From assembly GCA_022266195.1 (NCBI GenBank), contig WHVY01000002.1, forward strand, positions 1,255,001 to 1,319,000: a DNA stretch of 64,000 nt, given 5' to 3'. Of the stretch, positions 43,501 to 54,624 are shown piece by piece. The position numbers and the translations under genes are program-made. The notes below the pieces were generated by a model. It searched no databases, had not been told where the DNA came from, and was given only the letters and a program-made list of their open reading frames with translations. The stretch's first letter is position 1. The number at the start of each line of letters is the position of its first letter. The stretch comes from Tetranychus cinnabarinus. Its lineage: Eukaryota > Arthropoda > Arachnida > Trombidiformes > Tetranychidae.

Positions 43501-44124
43501 TTAAGGAAAATGAGAGTAAATCTGTTAATTGTAGGCAAATGTTATTCTTGATTATCATCTGACTGGTTTTCAAAATAACTGTGAGCTGATAAACCATCTT
43601 AACATATAAATAAATTTGTTGGTTTGCTAATTAGTAGCAAACTCTAATGATATTAGCATTTGATTTGTTGTTTTTTGTGAGCAATAACAGTGTTGAACCA
43701 AGCGAGTCAACATTGTTATTTGGAAATGATAACAGTTGAAGTAAATGAAACCCAATCAACCTTGGGCAATTAATTACTCAAAAGTAATTGCTGGTGTTAA
43801 GGGTAAATGATATGATGAAGAGAGTAAAGGGAAAACAAAATGATCATTTAATGACACTGCGATCATTGACGTTAACAAACCACATTAATGGTAACTTGAT
43901 TACTGGCAATTGTTGTTTACATTTTTTGTTGTTTACACAATAAGTTAACAATCTAATTGACCAAGAACAATTATGGGAATAAATTGAGCTTCTGGTTTCG
44001 GGTTAACATTTTTGGGTTGAATCGGGTTACTTACCACAAATCGTGGAGAACCATCTCGACAGTCTCGATGTCGATATTCACGAAAATTACGTATATACAG
44101 CAAAATGGGGACAAGATTATCCAT
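37505..44124 (-). CDS. LRRFIP2: LRRFIP-family (Flightless-I interacting) coiled-coil protein
   Basis: The spliced model is complement(37505..37606, 38232..38416, 39154..39544, 39612..39704, 39821..40000, 40450..40521, 41314..41577, 44035..44124), which gives 458 residues with all phases consistent. Residues 31-118 are Arg/Ser-rich. From about 152 the frame reads KYRRILLANTLLDNERQ...SFEVDNIRDE, and it ends this block with YLEHCISQRDGILEKNGL. This parallels the vertebrate LRRFIP1/2 core (EKYKKAMVSNAQLDN...YQVDTLKD...LRQRDELIEKHGL). The C-terminal part has a NEYRAKL...LENELDRLKS coiled coil and ends near NNLLYKKLDKMK, like the family's NNHLQKRLDKMK. An acidic linker separates the two coils. In the family these proteins bind Flightless-I and modulate actin, Toll/MyD88 or Wnt signalling; that role is inferred. 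The first exon (MDNLVPILLYIRN...) has a good GTAAGT donor but no match to the family N-terminus, so the 5' end is least certain. The 37606 acceptor is weak in pyrimidines. LRRFIP1 versus LRRFIP2 cannot be separated. Confidence 0.8.
38574..38762 (-). CDS. Unrecognised frame inside an LRRFIP intron
   Basis: A minus-strand frame lies between two LRRFIP exons and includes an ATG at codon 8. It encodes a Lys- and Val-rich peptide with three cysteines (NVDKPWLLAENRVGRCRQF near the middle). Its composition is more protein-like than other intronic frames. A CAG acceptor lies just upstream, but its phase does not match the flanking LRRFIP exons, so it is not an obvious alternative exon. It may be an exon relic or chance. 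Confidence 0.15.
   Translation of the reverse strand: MNLFKEKMEKYVKNVHNVDKPWLLAENRVGRCRQFKCVDVSLGNVFNLCGSTSYYLHIFALV
41663..41692 (-). other. Possible 30-nt microexon of the LRRFIP-type gene
   Basis: Between coding exons at 41577 and 44035 the minus strand has a TTTATGTTTAG acceptor, then 30 nt encoding GTLTSLVSLE in phase 0, then a GTACTT donor. Both flanking exons are also phase 0, so inclusion or skipping keeps the frame. LRRFIP genes in vertebrates are heavily alternatively spliced in this part. This is a prediction from splice signals only. Confidence 0.3.
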
Positions 44125-46858
44125 TGTTAATTGCTGGATTCATCTGGCCAAAAGTCATTCATTTAAATCCATTTGAATCATGCTAATTGGTTAATTTTTA
44201 TAAATTTATTTTGGGTTAAAGCACTTGGGTTGTCCATTGTGAATGTTGACTGGTAACTCAAATTGTAAACATTGGTAAATTGACTGTTAAACCAGCTAAA
44301 CCAGACGAGATAAACTGTACAAGAGGTCAGCTTGGGATAGAGTTAAGAAAATAGAATCTTGATTGTGGTCAAAGATGTAAAGAGAATCACAAATCACATG
44401 GAATACGTTAATGTAGTTATTGTTTAGAGAAATGTAAATAGTTGTAATGAAAATAACGGTTTTGGTGATGGAGTGAGGTTAAAGGAGCACAGATTCATGG
44501 GGATGATGATGATGGAAAAAGATGATCTTCCGTTCATAAAAATCTGTGAAATGGAAAGAAGAAAGGAGAATGAGTGAAGAGAGTAAGTTTACTGTGTGTT
44601 GACTCGCGAATTTTTTGGTCTCTTTCTTTGCTGGTAAGACATTCCAGTGGATCTAATTTTGAATAGATGAGAGAAGATGAGATGATGATGAGTGCAAGAA
44701 AGAAAGAGAAGAAGAAAAGAAAAGATGAGGCTAATTTTTCTGCTTCTTCTCCATTGCAATTAAGCTTTAGCCTCTCTCTCTCTGGCTCAAGCTTTTTAGC
44801 TTCATCTATTTGTATCATGCTTGGGCGTTTCGTCTCAAAATGTGACTCTTTCTCTTCTCATCTTTCCTCACTCATCCTGTTATATTTTCAATTCTGTCTC
44901 TCTATTTTCCTTTCTTTCATTTCCATTGAGTTTACCACGAAAAAATTTCAATGGATTACATACTCCAAAAATATGCTGCAGTCGATTCTGATGCTGAGCA
45001 AGCTTCAAGCGAAACCTGTCAATATTACAATACGTGATTACAATAGATCATTACAATGAACTTAAAATTGCGCTTGGAAAATACAATAATCTGAAATTCT
45101 GGTAAACAGTTTTGGTGGGTAAATCGGTGGTGTCTTTGGTTCGACAAGCCTTTATGCCTTAACAAGTCTTTATTGTCAATCCTTTTGAGCTTTTCCAAAA
45201 AAGTCTTTCACATCCATTAATTTAAAAGCAATAATTTATATCTTTCAGTTCGATCGGTAGTATCTTGAATTTTAGGCCAACAGTTAAACCTTTTTGAAAG
45301 GAGGGCAAGGTTTTTACCATTTCAACGGTGTGAGTATTTCTTGACATGCAAATCCATTGAGCTTTCTTGGTTCCTGAGCATTTCCATCTTACATCATTGT
45401 CATCTTGTTTCTCGTGGTGTTCCTGGTTTTCTGGTAACAAGATGCTTTACATATTGTCAACATCTAATGAAAGTGAAAAGATAAGTCAGGGTTTTAACGC
45501 CATTATTTAATTATACATTGAAATATGGGTGACACCAAGTTGTTTTTAAACCTGAACAGTGATTTGTCATATCTTCATCATTTACAGACGCAATATTTAT
45601 AAAGATTTAACCAATTACCTTCCGAAAAGATGAAAACAATCCTGGTTTGACCACTTTTGTACGTAAGCCATTCATGTGTAAACCAGACGATTTGATCGTT
45701 TTCCTCAAATTCACTGTATCAATCCTGTTGATGGCTTTCTATCCGATGGGTATTCATTATTATTAACTACATTGCTGATCAAACCATTTTGTTGATGTTT
45801 ACGAAGAGTACACCAGTAATTAATAAGACTGTTCGAGTAAATAATTGATCAGCAAATGATTCCAATCTTTCTGGCAACTTTACAGAAATTTTTGACCGCT
45901 ATTTAAGCCAACCATAGACATCAAGGACATTTCCTGGTCATCATTAGCGTTATAATTGATGATCGTTAAAAGCTCCTTAGGCCTGGCACCCAAACAAGGT
46001 CAGAGTCAATCATTAAATATTGTGTCATAACTGCTTATGACAATCATTTAAAATCAATCAACTGTTTTCAAAACTGTCTATTGTTTTCTTCTTTCTCAAT
46101 AGATGGCATTTTTACTTTCGACTTGACTCATCTTGATTAACTGTTGATAAAGACTAACGATTTTGTTGCTACTAAACGACTTTATCCAAATCAACAGATC
46201 CTCAATTAACTGGAATAATTGGAACGTAATAAGGTTAACTATTGTTTGTAGTTGCACCGTGAAAAAAATTTCAGCTAAAGGAGTAAAAAAGGTTAATCTG
46301 ATAATTAAGATTGTTTAATTAACTTTACCTGAGACGGATAAATTTAAAATAAAACTTGAAATTTACAAAAATAAAGCTATACAAGTGTATATTTATTGCT
46401 TATTTATTGAAACGATAAAGATTAACAGAAAGCTGGTTAACAGATTGGTTAAACGTTAAAGGTTACAATTGTAACATTAATTTGGTAGTTTTGTTAACCT
46501 TGTTTAGTATATTTAAATATCTTTATATAGTGAATGTGTAAAAACCGTGAAAGACTTTCGGATCATTCATTGGACCAACGAGAGCTGAATTACGCTATTA
46601 CGATTAAATTATTAGGGCCGCCAATCCAAAATGAAAACTCTTAATTTTTCTTTTAAATCAACTGGTTCAAGATTTGACAAATGCATATTGAGTTGGTTTT
46701 ATTACTGTCCATGTAAAATGAGTAACCACTGGTGAAAATAGCTTTAGATAAATTATATGAACATGATGATGAAGAAGTCGCTCGAGTTAAGCTTGAATGA
46801 TCAGGTTAAGATGAATAGATGAGGTAATCATTTGATATATCTTACAACAAACAATATA
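44125..46858. other. Intergenic region with a duplicated segment, no supported gene
   Basis: This lies upstream of the LRRFIP first coding exon. It includes a GA/TC-rich stretch (about 44540-44930), the first copy of a dispersed duplication (44825-44957), and a minus-strand frame at 45222-45440 without ATG and without a recognised domain. Promoter and 5' UTR exons of the LRRFIP gene may lie here. Confidence 0.5.
44825..44957. repeat. Dispersed duplication, copy A
   Basis: Shares GCGTTTCGTCTCAAAATGT (with one change) and AATTCTGTCTCTCTAT, then CCATTGAGTTTACCACGAAA and AATGGATTA, with copy B at 47282-47379. Copy A carries about 40 bp of TC-rich sequence that is missing from copy B. Flanks are not similar. 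The nature of the element is unknown. Confidence 0.8.
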
Positions 46859-47127
46859 CAGTCGACTACCTGAAATTGTCCATCGACTAGAGCCACATCT
46901 TTGATAGATTAAAAATAGCTTAGGAATCAAAATTTAATTTAACAATTTTTTGATAGAATCACATCTAAAATAATTGAAAATCATTGATCATGTGTTTATA
47001 ATGATAAATAAACAAAATTCGTTAGAATTAACCCACAAAATCATGAATTGAACTTGATTTAATTAAAATTTTATCGCGCTCATTTTTTTCGTCGCACAAA
47101 AAAGGGACAATTTCAGGTGGTCGACTG
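46859..47127. mobile_element. MITE with 23-bp TIRs and TA target-site duplication
   Basis: The left end begins CAGTCGACTACCTGAAATTG and the right end is its reverse complement with one mismatch (CAGTCGACCACCTGAAATTG read inward). The match extends to about 23 bp. Both ends are flanked by TA (46857-46858 and 47128-47129), the target duplication typical of Tc1/mariner/pogo elements. The 269-bp interior is AT-rich with no coding frame, so this is a non-autonomous miniature inverted-repeat element. Superfamily assignment rests on the TA duplication and is inference. Confidence 0.9.
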
Positions 47128-47241
47128 TAACTCCAACAGCTAACTCAGACCAACAGCTACAAAATAAATACTATTGTTGAAGATCAATCTTATGACTTTT
47201 TAGGTTTCGTTTTAATTGATTTTTTCCAATTGTTTGACCAA

Positions 47242-47283
47242 CAGTTTGACCAAAGAAACTTGTTGCATAACTGAAGTAACGAC
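47242..47283. repeat. 42-bp direct repeat, left copy
   Basis: Starts CAGTTTGACC and contains AAGAAACTTGTTGCATAACT. It matches 47614-47655 with about three substitutions. The right copy covers the 3' end of the membrane-protein frame, so this copy may be the relic of a second gene copy. Confidence 0.8.
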
Positions 47284-47379
47284 GTTTCGTCTCAAAATGT
47301 CACTCTTCAATTCTGTCTCTCTATCTTCCCTTTCTTTCATTTCCATTGAGTTTACCACGAAAAAATTTCAAATGGATTA
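47282..47379. repeat. Dispersed duplication, copy B
   Basis: Near-identical to the two ends of copy A at 44825-44957 but lacking about 40 bp of its TC-rich middle. It lies between the two 42-bp direct repeats, about 150 bp from the MITE. Confidence 0.8.
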
Positions 47380-47613
47380 AAGCAATTGTCAGTAACTTGA
47401 AATAGTTTATTTACACAGCAAGGGCTATTTATTGAGCAAGTAACATTTTTAATCAAAATAATTTATGTAATTGTTAGCCAAATTATTAACATTATTATTT
47501 TCAAGGTCATAAATTAGGTTAAATTTTTCTTTAATTGTGAAAAATGTTGATGGCATCTTCAAAGATTACAATTGTTAGCCATTCAATTTATTGAAGCACA
47601 AGCAAACTTGTTA

Positions 47614-47655
47614 CAGTTTGACCGAAGAAACTTGTTGCATAACTAAAGCAACGAC
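47614..47655. repeat. 42-bp direct repeat, right copy
   Basis: Second copy of the repeat at 47242-47283. It overlaps the stop codon and last codons of the minus-strand membrane-protein frame. Confidence 0.8.
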
Positions 47656-47960
47656 ACTAAGGTGAAAACGGCTAGTCCGAGGCCAACAGAGGCGAAGTAA
47701 AAGGTAATCCATGTGGAAAGGAAGAAAAGAACCAGAATAACCATCAGAATATTAACACGAACAACATGACGAATTCCTGGGCATTTACTTCGATTGATTC
47801 CAAGTAATTTGTCAATTAATTTAACACAGTTTATTCTGGTATTTTCTTCAACAAAAAAGGTTGACACGGGAACCATGATGGATATATTTAGCACAATTTG
47901 AAGGTAAACACTAACTGTTGGTACCAAAAGCACACAAGAGACAAATGCTGTAGTTAGCAA
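47643..47960 (-). pseudogene. Orphan multi-pass membrane protein exon or gene relic
   Basis: A minus-strand frame of about 105 codons ending in TAG. It encodes at least two to three strongly hydrophobic segments, one near the start (CVLLVPTVSVYLQIVLNISI) and a pair near the end (ILMVILVLFFLSTWITFY, FASVGLGLAVFTLVSLL). They are separated by a polar, cysteine-containing loop (TRINCVKLIDKLLG...RSKC). There is no ATG at the start; CTAACTACAG there reads as a branch point plus splice acceptor, so this is probably a last exon. I found no upstream exons on the minus strand up to the eRF1 gene. It could be a fragment of a chemoreceptor or other multi-pass protein; no family motif confirms this. Its tail is duplicated at 47242-47283. 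Confidence 0.4.
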
Positions 47961-50668
47961 TTAACGTTTGGTGTTGGATGAGTTAAAGAAACTGTTTTAA
48001 CTGGTTCTTCAAAAATGGATTCAAATTGTAGACACAAACTGGTTGACAATTGATGACTGGTTAATGTTGTTACTTGTGAAAAGTGTAACAAAACCGTTTA
48101 TTTTTAAGCTTTTGGAGATTCTATTTTTTGGTTTGAAAATAAAAAATGATTCAACAGTTGAAAGAAAACATTTCGGCTGATTTTTAAGCTTTACTTTACT
48201 GGTAACAATACATTACTCAAAGGTCACATTCAAAGATAGTCAATATTTTTTCATCAAATAAAGCAATTGATAAGACTTTGAAATGTTCAGTTGAACCTTT
48301 TCAATGTTTAATAATTTATATTTTTTCAAATATCTCTTCTCTTCTTGATCTCTCGTACGATTGTTTATTCATTTTGTTGTTTTCATTTCTCAAGTTTGAT
48401 TGTTGTACTTGATGTTGGTTGGTTACTGATTATTGCGTGTTGATGTTAAACTCCGCCCTGTTGACTATCCGCAGTTGACGGATTTTTCATCATTCGGTTT
48501 CCTTGCCTCCGCTCCTTTTTGAGTCAACTTGTTGTTGGTGTCTTGATAATGACTCATAACCAAACCAGTTTTCTATTTATGTTTTAGGCCTAATCAACTC
48601 TCAACCCCATCATTTTCATCATCTTCATCATCGCTTCAATCTACCCCAACAGGGTGACTAATCAAACGAGAACAGATAACCAGGATCGAATCAAGAGCAA
48701 GGTCAAGGTTTTGAGGTTACCAGTTAAATTTAACCCCTTTTCTCATCTTTTTTGTTTCTAATCTTTCAGGTCTTTAGTCTGGTTAACACTTTTATCATCA
48801 TCGCCATTCTGTTTCCAAGTCGATCTTTAATTTTACCTAAACTTGGCTATAATTTTTGTTTTTAATCAAAGCTGAAGCCTTGAATGTCAATCTCAAACCA
48901 AAACCATTTTGCCAATTCCGAGTTTTGATTGATGCTGTTTTTTAGGGACATCTGGATTTCTGGTAACTTCACTGTCACACGTTATTACAAGAATCAAAAG
49001 GAAGTTAATCCTTTTGAATGCTGTTGGCAACAAATTCATTGTCATTCATTGTATCCGTGAAAACTTGTTGGCCATATTGACCATCTTGTTTCAGGAAAAA
49101 AAACAAGACTTTTATTATACAATAGTAACCATTTCTGGATGGAAAAAGAGTTGTAAAGCAAACGCTATTGAATCTGATTACAATTCAACTGGTGATGGGA
49201 GACCTTTCAATCAAAAGGAATTAGATTCAAAGATTCAAAATTGTATGCTGATTCTTATTGCTCATGAATTATGATTACCGATAAGTCTGGAAATAATTTG
49301 TTGATCAGTTATAAGGTGCATCATTGACACATCAGTTACCATGGACGATCATTAATGATGTCTTTTACATAAGATCATTATATTGATTTTCATGTTAAAT
49401 GTGCACTTGGAGGATTATCTTGATTCAATAGTTAACTGCCATTGACTTCAAAGACAGGTCCAAATAATTATCGGAATAACCTTAAAAAACATGAATGTTG
49501 AGATAATTTCAATTTCACTGATTCACTAATTGACATTTGGATTTTGCAGTTTCTCTTCAAAACAAGCAATGTTAATATTTTCTGGGCTTTCACAACGGAA
49601 ATAATGATTAAGGTGACTTTGAGCAATTAAACAAGGACACAAATGGGTTTACACCAGTAGCTTGAACATGAAATGGTTGAAATTTTGTGGTTTTTTTTCT
49701 TATCAGATTATTTCTTCAATATTGAATGGATTAGATGGAAACGAGGAAGATGAAAAATCATAAATACTGTTAATCGACCTTTTTATTTCTACTTTTAGAA
49801 TAGACTATTGTCTAGTTTATTTGTGAATCATTATTTACCTTTAAGTTTCCATTCAGGGACATTGAATGGTAATTACTTTGCTTTCATGGTTAAATGAAGG
49901 GTTAACAAAATAATTGAAAGTTTGACAACATCAGGTTCCTGACTTTTTTTATAAACTCACAAGTTCATGAGATCCATTCAATCAATAGATTTGGACGGCA
50001 ATTATTTCAACCATGAATGTTAAACCAAAACGATGAACAAATCTAAACTTGATAACATTAAGGATTATTACTATCATTAGAGGTAGTAAATTATTATTAT
50101 CAAAATCTGGAGGGAGAAAGAAAATCTTATCATTCTTGGATAGTAATTGTATGAATGAATATGTTGTTGAGATATAAAATGAAACAAAAAAGCTGAATGG
50201 AGAAGGCACAATCTTATCAATTCAGGATAAAAAATAATATTATTGACATGATGCTTAAGATAATCCAAGCCGGTGCATCACATTGAACCAGAAATCCTCT
50301 TTCAAGTGTCGATGTTAATTCCCGACTTTATCAGCTAATCACTTATCCATTTCCTGTTTACCTTTGGACAATCGTAAATTCTGCTGTCTGCATCTTTTGT
50401 AATTTACACAATTAGATGTTAATAAAATTAGGTTTATTGAGAGTTAAATCAATTTCATTAAATCAAGTTGAAGAAATTCATTTGTAACCGCATGCGTATC
50501 TGATTTACATAGCACTGCTATCTGGTGTGTGAAAAGTCAGTAAAGAAAAGAAGTGGATGAAACATTCACTTCTGTTCGGTTTTTCTGGTAGAAGATTAGT
50601 TGATTATTTATCTCTCTTTTCTCTGTGTGTGTGCTCGACACCTTACTAATTAATCTTCTATTAAAAAA
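47961..50668. other. Intergenic region upstream of eRF1, no supported gene
   Basis: There is no recognised coding sequence. A GC-richer patch occurs near 48450-48720. A plus-strand frame at 49014-49274 lacks ATG and has no known domain, and the minus-strand frames near 50 kb are low-complexity. The last 150 bp should contain the eRF1 promoter and 5' UTR; no clear TATA box is visible. Confidence 0.5.
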
Positions 50669-53223
50669 ATGGCCAGTAACTCAGGCTTGGACGAAACCAG
50701 TGCTGACCGTAATGTAGAGATTTGGAAGATCAAAAAGTTAATTAAGAGTTTGGAAGCTGCAAGAGGGTAAGAGAAGCATGCCACGTACTTTATTGTTGTA
50801 TTTATGATCATATTGGTTTTTATCCATGTTTTTCTCCATCCTTCATCGTTTTACCTTACCCCACATTACATTTTACACTTGATCTGTAATCTTATTTCTG
50901 GTTACACATTCTTATACAGCCAGTTTATACCCTCCATTTTAGCAGGTTAAGAACTGTCATAAGCATTGCTGTATTATTTTAAATAATGCCCTCGCTCATT
51001 GACCCTCCCTAAGCTGCTATTGTATCCATAATAGCATATTCATGCTACAAAGTTAATTGTGTATTAGTTCACCTAAAATGAAAAAGACCATTCTCTATAA
51101 TGAATGGCTTCTGCTGACTATTCTACAATGAATGTTTTCAAAACTAATCATATGCTTTTTCTTCTCTTTCTATTTCACTCTTCATTGCATCACTTTCTTT
51201 AAGGAATGGAACCAGCATGATTTCTCTCATTATACCTCCAAAGGATCAAATATCTCGAGTTAGTAAAATGCTTGCTGATGAATTCGGTACAGCATCTAAT
51301 ATTAAAAGTCGTGTTAATCGTCTATCCGTCTTGGGTGCCATCACTTCAGTCCAACATCGTCTTAAACTATACACTAGAGTACCTCCTAATGGTTTAGTTA
51401 TATATTGCGGGACGATTGTTACCGATGAAGGGAAGGAGAAAAAAGTTAATATTGACTTTGAACCATTTAAACCTATTAACACATCATTGTATCTCTGTGA
51501 TAATAAATTCCATACTGAGGCCTTATCGGCGCTTCTTGCAGATGACAATAAATTTGGTTTTATTGTAATGGATGGTAATGGAGCTCTTTTCGGTACACTA
51601 CAAGGAAATACAAGAGACGTTCTTCATAAATTTACAGTAGACTTACCGAAAAAGCACGGTAAGCTATTTGTAAACAATAACTTCCACTCGTTAAACTTTT
51701 TTTCCGACCGGGAAATATACCATAAAAATACCATTATTATTCAAAGTGGAATAACGAATTGTACTCGTTATAAAGTTAAAATTTTCTTGTTTTGTGTTCA
51801 CTTTTTGTCCAGGTCGTGGTGGTCAATCCGCTCTTCGTTTTGCTCGTTTACGTATGGAAAAGCGTCACAACTATGTTAGAAAAGTGGCTGAAGTTGCTAC
51901 TCAACTTTACATTAGTAATGACAAGGTCAATATAGCTGGTTTAATTCTCGCTGGTTCGGCAGATTTTAAGACTGAATTGAGTCAATCAGACATGTTTGAT
52001 CCTGTAAGTATCAACGCAACTTTTTAAAATTAAATTAGACCATTTTTGTGTACTTATCGAAATCTATTTCTTTTTTCAGCGATTGCAAACAAAAGTATTA
52101 AAATTAGTCGATGTTTCTTATGGTGGAGAAAATGGGTTCAATCAAGCAATAGAATTATCTGCAGAAGTTTTATCGAATGTCAAATTCATACAGGAAAAGA
52201 AACTTATTGGTATGTATGATGTCATTATAGAATCAAAAATAAGATTCAAAGAAAAACTATTCAATACTTCTTGAAAAATATTTGTAAAATCCAGTGAGAT
52301 AATATAAGAATCCTAGTTTCAATGTTACTAGGAATCGCTTCTTTATCGAAAAATATGTCACCCTAGTACAGGTGAAAATTTATCTTGCTGGAAATTTTCT
52401 TTGAAGTTAAAATAGTCACACTTGGATAATTATTAATTTTTGAAATTTTGTTTCTTAGGACGATACTTCGATGAAATTTCTCAAGAGACTGGAAAGTATT
52501 GTTTTGGTGTTGAAGATACATTAAAAGGAATGGAAATGGGAGCTGTTGAAATCCTTATCGCTTGGGAGAATTTAGAGATCATGCGATATAATCTTAAGAA
52601 CAATACAACAGGAGAAGAAAAGATTTTACATCTAACCCCTACTCAAGAGAAAGATAAATCATATTTTGTGGATAAAGACACAGGAGTCGAATTAGAATTA
52701 GTAGAATCTATGCCCTTGTTGGAATGGTTGGCCAACAATTATAAACAATTTGGAGCAACTTTAGAAATAATTACTGACAGGTCTCAAGAAGGATCCCAAT
52801 TTGTTAAAGGATTTGGAGGAATCGGAGGTACGTGTGAATCTAGATAACTGCAGTTAAAACAAGTTGTATCAAGCAGTAAATTCATGGGTTGCCTCTATGC
52901 TGACAAACATCTTCTTTTGTTAGTTTCTCTTCGTGTTTTGCGCAACCCATGCATTGGGAAATACAACATGAATTTACTCAGCTTCTCTATCTTCGTTATC
53001 AGCTGAAACAGATTATTTAATGTTAGCTAGTTTATTTTGCTACAAAGAAAATGCTTCTCAAACTGCTAGCTTTTACGATTATCTGATTTATTTTTATCAT
53101 TTCATACTAATTTGCTTTTCTACAATTTTTATCATTCTAGGAATTCTTCGCTACAGAGTGGACTTCCTTAGTTTAGAAATAAACGAAGGTGATGTAGAAG
53201 ATTTCGACTTGGATGATCTGTAA
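50669..53223 (+). CDS. ETF1: Eukaryotic peptide chain release factor 1 (eRF1)
   Basis: The model is join(50669..50766, 51204..51658, 51813..52003, 52080..52209, 52459..52827, 53141..53223), 441 residues, every junction GT...AG and in phase. The protein aligns end to end with animal eRF1 (about 437 residues). It recognises UAA, UAG and UGA in the ribosomal A site, triggers peptidyl-tRNA hydrolysis and works with the GTPase eRF3. The N domain carries TASNIKS (NIKS at 65-68) and YLCDNKF (129-135), the stop-codon recognition motifs. The M domain carries GGQ at about 187-189, the hydrolysis motif. The C domain ends in the usual acidic tail (VEDFDLDDL). The ATG follows an A-rich stretch, and the N-terminus (ADRNVEIWKIKKLIKSLEAA) matches the family. 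An AATAAA poly(A) signal is at 53341. The recognition motifs are standard, so no codon reassignment is suggested. Confidence 0.98.
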
Positions 53224-54624
53224 TTTAATATATGAAAAATCGAGGAGACCAGTTAAACAAAAACAAAAATGAAACAAACAAATTGTCACTTTTCTTTATC
53301 CATAACAAACTCAAAGCGAAACAAAAAATTCAGGAGTTGAAATAAAACGGCAGTCAGAGACTTTTCTCTGTTACCATAATTTAATTTAAAAAGTAATTGT
53401 CAATTCATTTCATTAAGAAATCGTTGGTCTATTGCATGTTCATTTGTAAGAAGATGGAAAAATTAATGTTACCGTGTTGAACACACTTAAATTCAGAATT
53501 GTTTCAAACTAGTCAAAGTTTATCATTTTTTTGTTTTTAGATTATATTTCTTTTAATTTTTAAAACACTGTTTATTTTTATTTTTGGAATCATTCATATT
53601 TTATATGATAAATTCCTATATGATTTATACATAATCTGACTGAAACAGATTCAAATATAAATCTCTATGCTTCTCAAACTAACATATTTTCTGTTATACT
53701 CTACAATTAATAATTTATGGTTATAAATTAATTACTCTAGTGTATCTTGTAATAATCAGTATCCAAAATTCGCTCTTGAAACTGAAACTCTCCTAACTGG
53801 AGAGTTTAATCGAATAGATACAATGAATTACTCTAACTTTAATTTTCTCATTTTGGTATCTTGATTAGCTTACAGGTTGTCCGTGATAACTAGTGACACA
53901 AAATCACGAATTTAATTTGATCATTTACATCGTCTGTGAATTAAAATGATCCTAATGAGATCGAGTAACCAGTATCCAGAGACAAACTGATATCCTTACT
54001 GTACTTGCAAGTTTGTTAGCGACATGCTTGATTCATCACAACATCCATCAACCTACAAGCAATGTAATTTTTGCATGTTTTCATCCTCTTAAATAACTTT
54101 TCCCTCCTGTTCAATTTTTGATAAAAATGTTTCCACCGGCAACCCAAGATACTCATATCCTAAGTTCTTGATCAATCGCCATTATAATTGAAATGTTTTT
54201 TTCAAGGGAACCTCTTCTACCATTTATGTGAACAAGAATCAGGTGAGTGATAATTACTTTCTGTATAGAGCTAGATCAGTGTTAAATCTTTAGTTTTCAA
54301 TGTATCCTGACTTTTTTTTATCTTTTCATTATTAGTTTATAGTGATAAACAATGGTGTTTATAGAGGCCTGACCGATCTTTTAACCTTTTGTTATGATAC
54401 ATTAGACCCTGCAAAGCGTCTATCATTGTACCGAAACTTCACACTTGAACAGTTAACATAGATTACAAAGACAATCAAGATTTGGAATTTGGTCTTTTAC
54501 TGTATTTTGATTTGAACAAAACTCGATAGACCTGTTTGGTTACATTTGTCTTTGATTATCTTTTATTTCTGTAATTTGTGACTTCATTGAGATTGTTACA
54601 AAAGTTTCCTGCATTGCCGGCATC
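53224..54624. other. eRF1-SepSecS intergenic region
   Basis: Contains the eRF1 3' UTR with AATAAA at 53341-53346, then AT-rich DNA. A perfect 9-bp hairpin (AAACTCTCC, 5-nt loop, GGAGAGTTT) sits at 53785-53807. A good donor (CAG followed by GTGAGTGA near 54241) could end a non-coding first exon of SepSecS, with an acceptor shortly before 54625; this is inference. Confidence 0.5.

Noticed and set aside
44534..45059. Overlapping frames of 94 (-) and 130 (+) codons
   Set aside because: GA/TC-rich low-complexity translation overlapping on both strands and including the dispersed duplication; no domain.
49014..49274. 86-codon plus-strand frame upstream of eRF1
   Set aside because: Starts at TTG, no domain and no splice partners.
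51246..51548. 100-codon minus-strand frame
   Set aside because: Antisense shadow of eRF1 exon 2.
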